DNA of 7,441 nucleotides from Pseudomonadota bacterium. GTDB taxonomy: Bacteria > Pseudomonadota > Gammaproteobacteria > Burkholderiales > Burkholderiaceae. Below, piece after piece: positions 7,349-7,441 of this stretch (the first letter of the stretch is position 1; each line of letters begins with the position of its first letter). A program made the translations under genes and the position numbers. The stretch spans positions 1 through 7,441 of the forward strand of contig JAEZQX010000589.1 in assembly GCA_023441105.1 (NCBI GenBank), written 5' to 3'. The notes under the pieces were generated by a model. It was not told the DNA's origin, searched no databases, and saw only the letters and a program-made list of their open reading frames with translations.

Positions 7349-7441
7349 CGGTGGCGACGGGTGTCGAGGGCGCAGGCCGACAGTGGGGAATTCGCGCTGG
7401 CTGGCGCCGGGCGGTGGCGGCGGGTGTCGAGGTCGCAGGCC
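7345..7441. repeat. Two copies of a 34-bp direct repeat with 63-bp period, running off the window
   Basis: The 34-bp sequence starting CGGGCGGTGGCG at 7345-7378 recurs at 7408-7441 with 32 of 34 bases identical (differences at unit positions 13 and 26). The copies are separated by 29 bp of unlike sequence. The second copy touches the window edge, so a longer tandem array or dispersed repeat family may follow. I find no convincing reading frame across this 105-bp tail, although a 63-bp period would keep frame if it were translated. Confidence 0.75.

Noticed and set aside
7345..7441. Start of a CRISPR array
   Set aside because: Only two repeat copies and one spacer are visible, the core is not palindromic, the period touches a coding end, and no cas gene is in the window.

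Overview
The window is GC-rich bacterial DNA with G/C-dominated third codon positions. It carries one co-directional, tightly packed operon on the + strand for uptake and oxidative or isomerising breakdown of a carbohydrate. The binding protein has a type I (non-lipoprotein) signal peptide, and the codon usage and IS110-type remnant fit a Gram-negative proteobacterium, plausibly a betaproteobacterium. That placement is an inference from style, not a proven assignment.

Layout. Positions 3-179 hold a decayed internal piece of an IS110-family transposase that enters from outside the window. Positions 180-271 are the upstream region of the operon. It contains a perfect 7-bp inverted repeat (194-200/211-217) whose spacer holds a possible -35 hexamer, followed by a candidate -10 at 226-231 and a good ribosome binding site just before the first gene. 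Then come a ROK-family regulator (272-1474), a two-domain sugar ABC ATPase (1471-2970), its RbsC-type permease (2951-3994), a periplasmic binding protein (4089-5057), a TIM-barrel sugar (phosphate) isomerase/epimerase (5145-6173) and a Gfo/Idh/MocA-family NAD(P)-dependent oxidoreductase (6170-7336). Three junctions overlap (ATGA, 20 bp, GTGA), which indicates translational coupling. The two larger gaps flank the binding-protein gene; the second contains a strong hairpin. After the last stop, a 34-bp sequence occurs twice with a 63-bp period and runs into the window edge.

How it fits together. The ROK protein probably senses a sugar or derivative and controls its own operon. The ATPase, permease and binding protein form a complete CUT2-type (ribose/galactose-like) importer. 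The imported compound is then probably oxidised by the Gfo/Idh/MocA enzyme and rearranged by the divalent-metal TIM-barrel enzyme, in an order the sequence does not show. No sugar kinase or aldolase is present, so the pathway either continues outside the window or works on unphosphorylated keto-sugars or inositol-like compounds. The substrate cannot be read from the sequence. I see no defence system, CRISPR array, tRNA or rRNA. The main unknown is the identity of the substrate and pathway.
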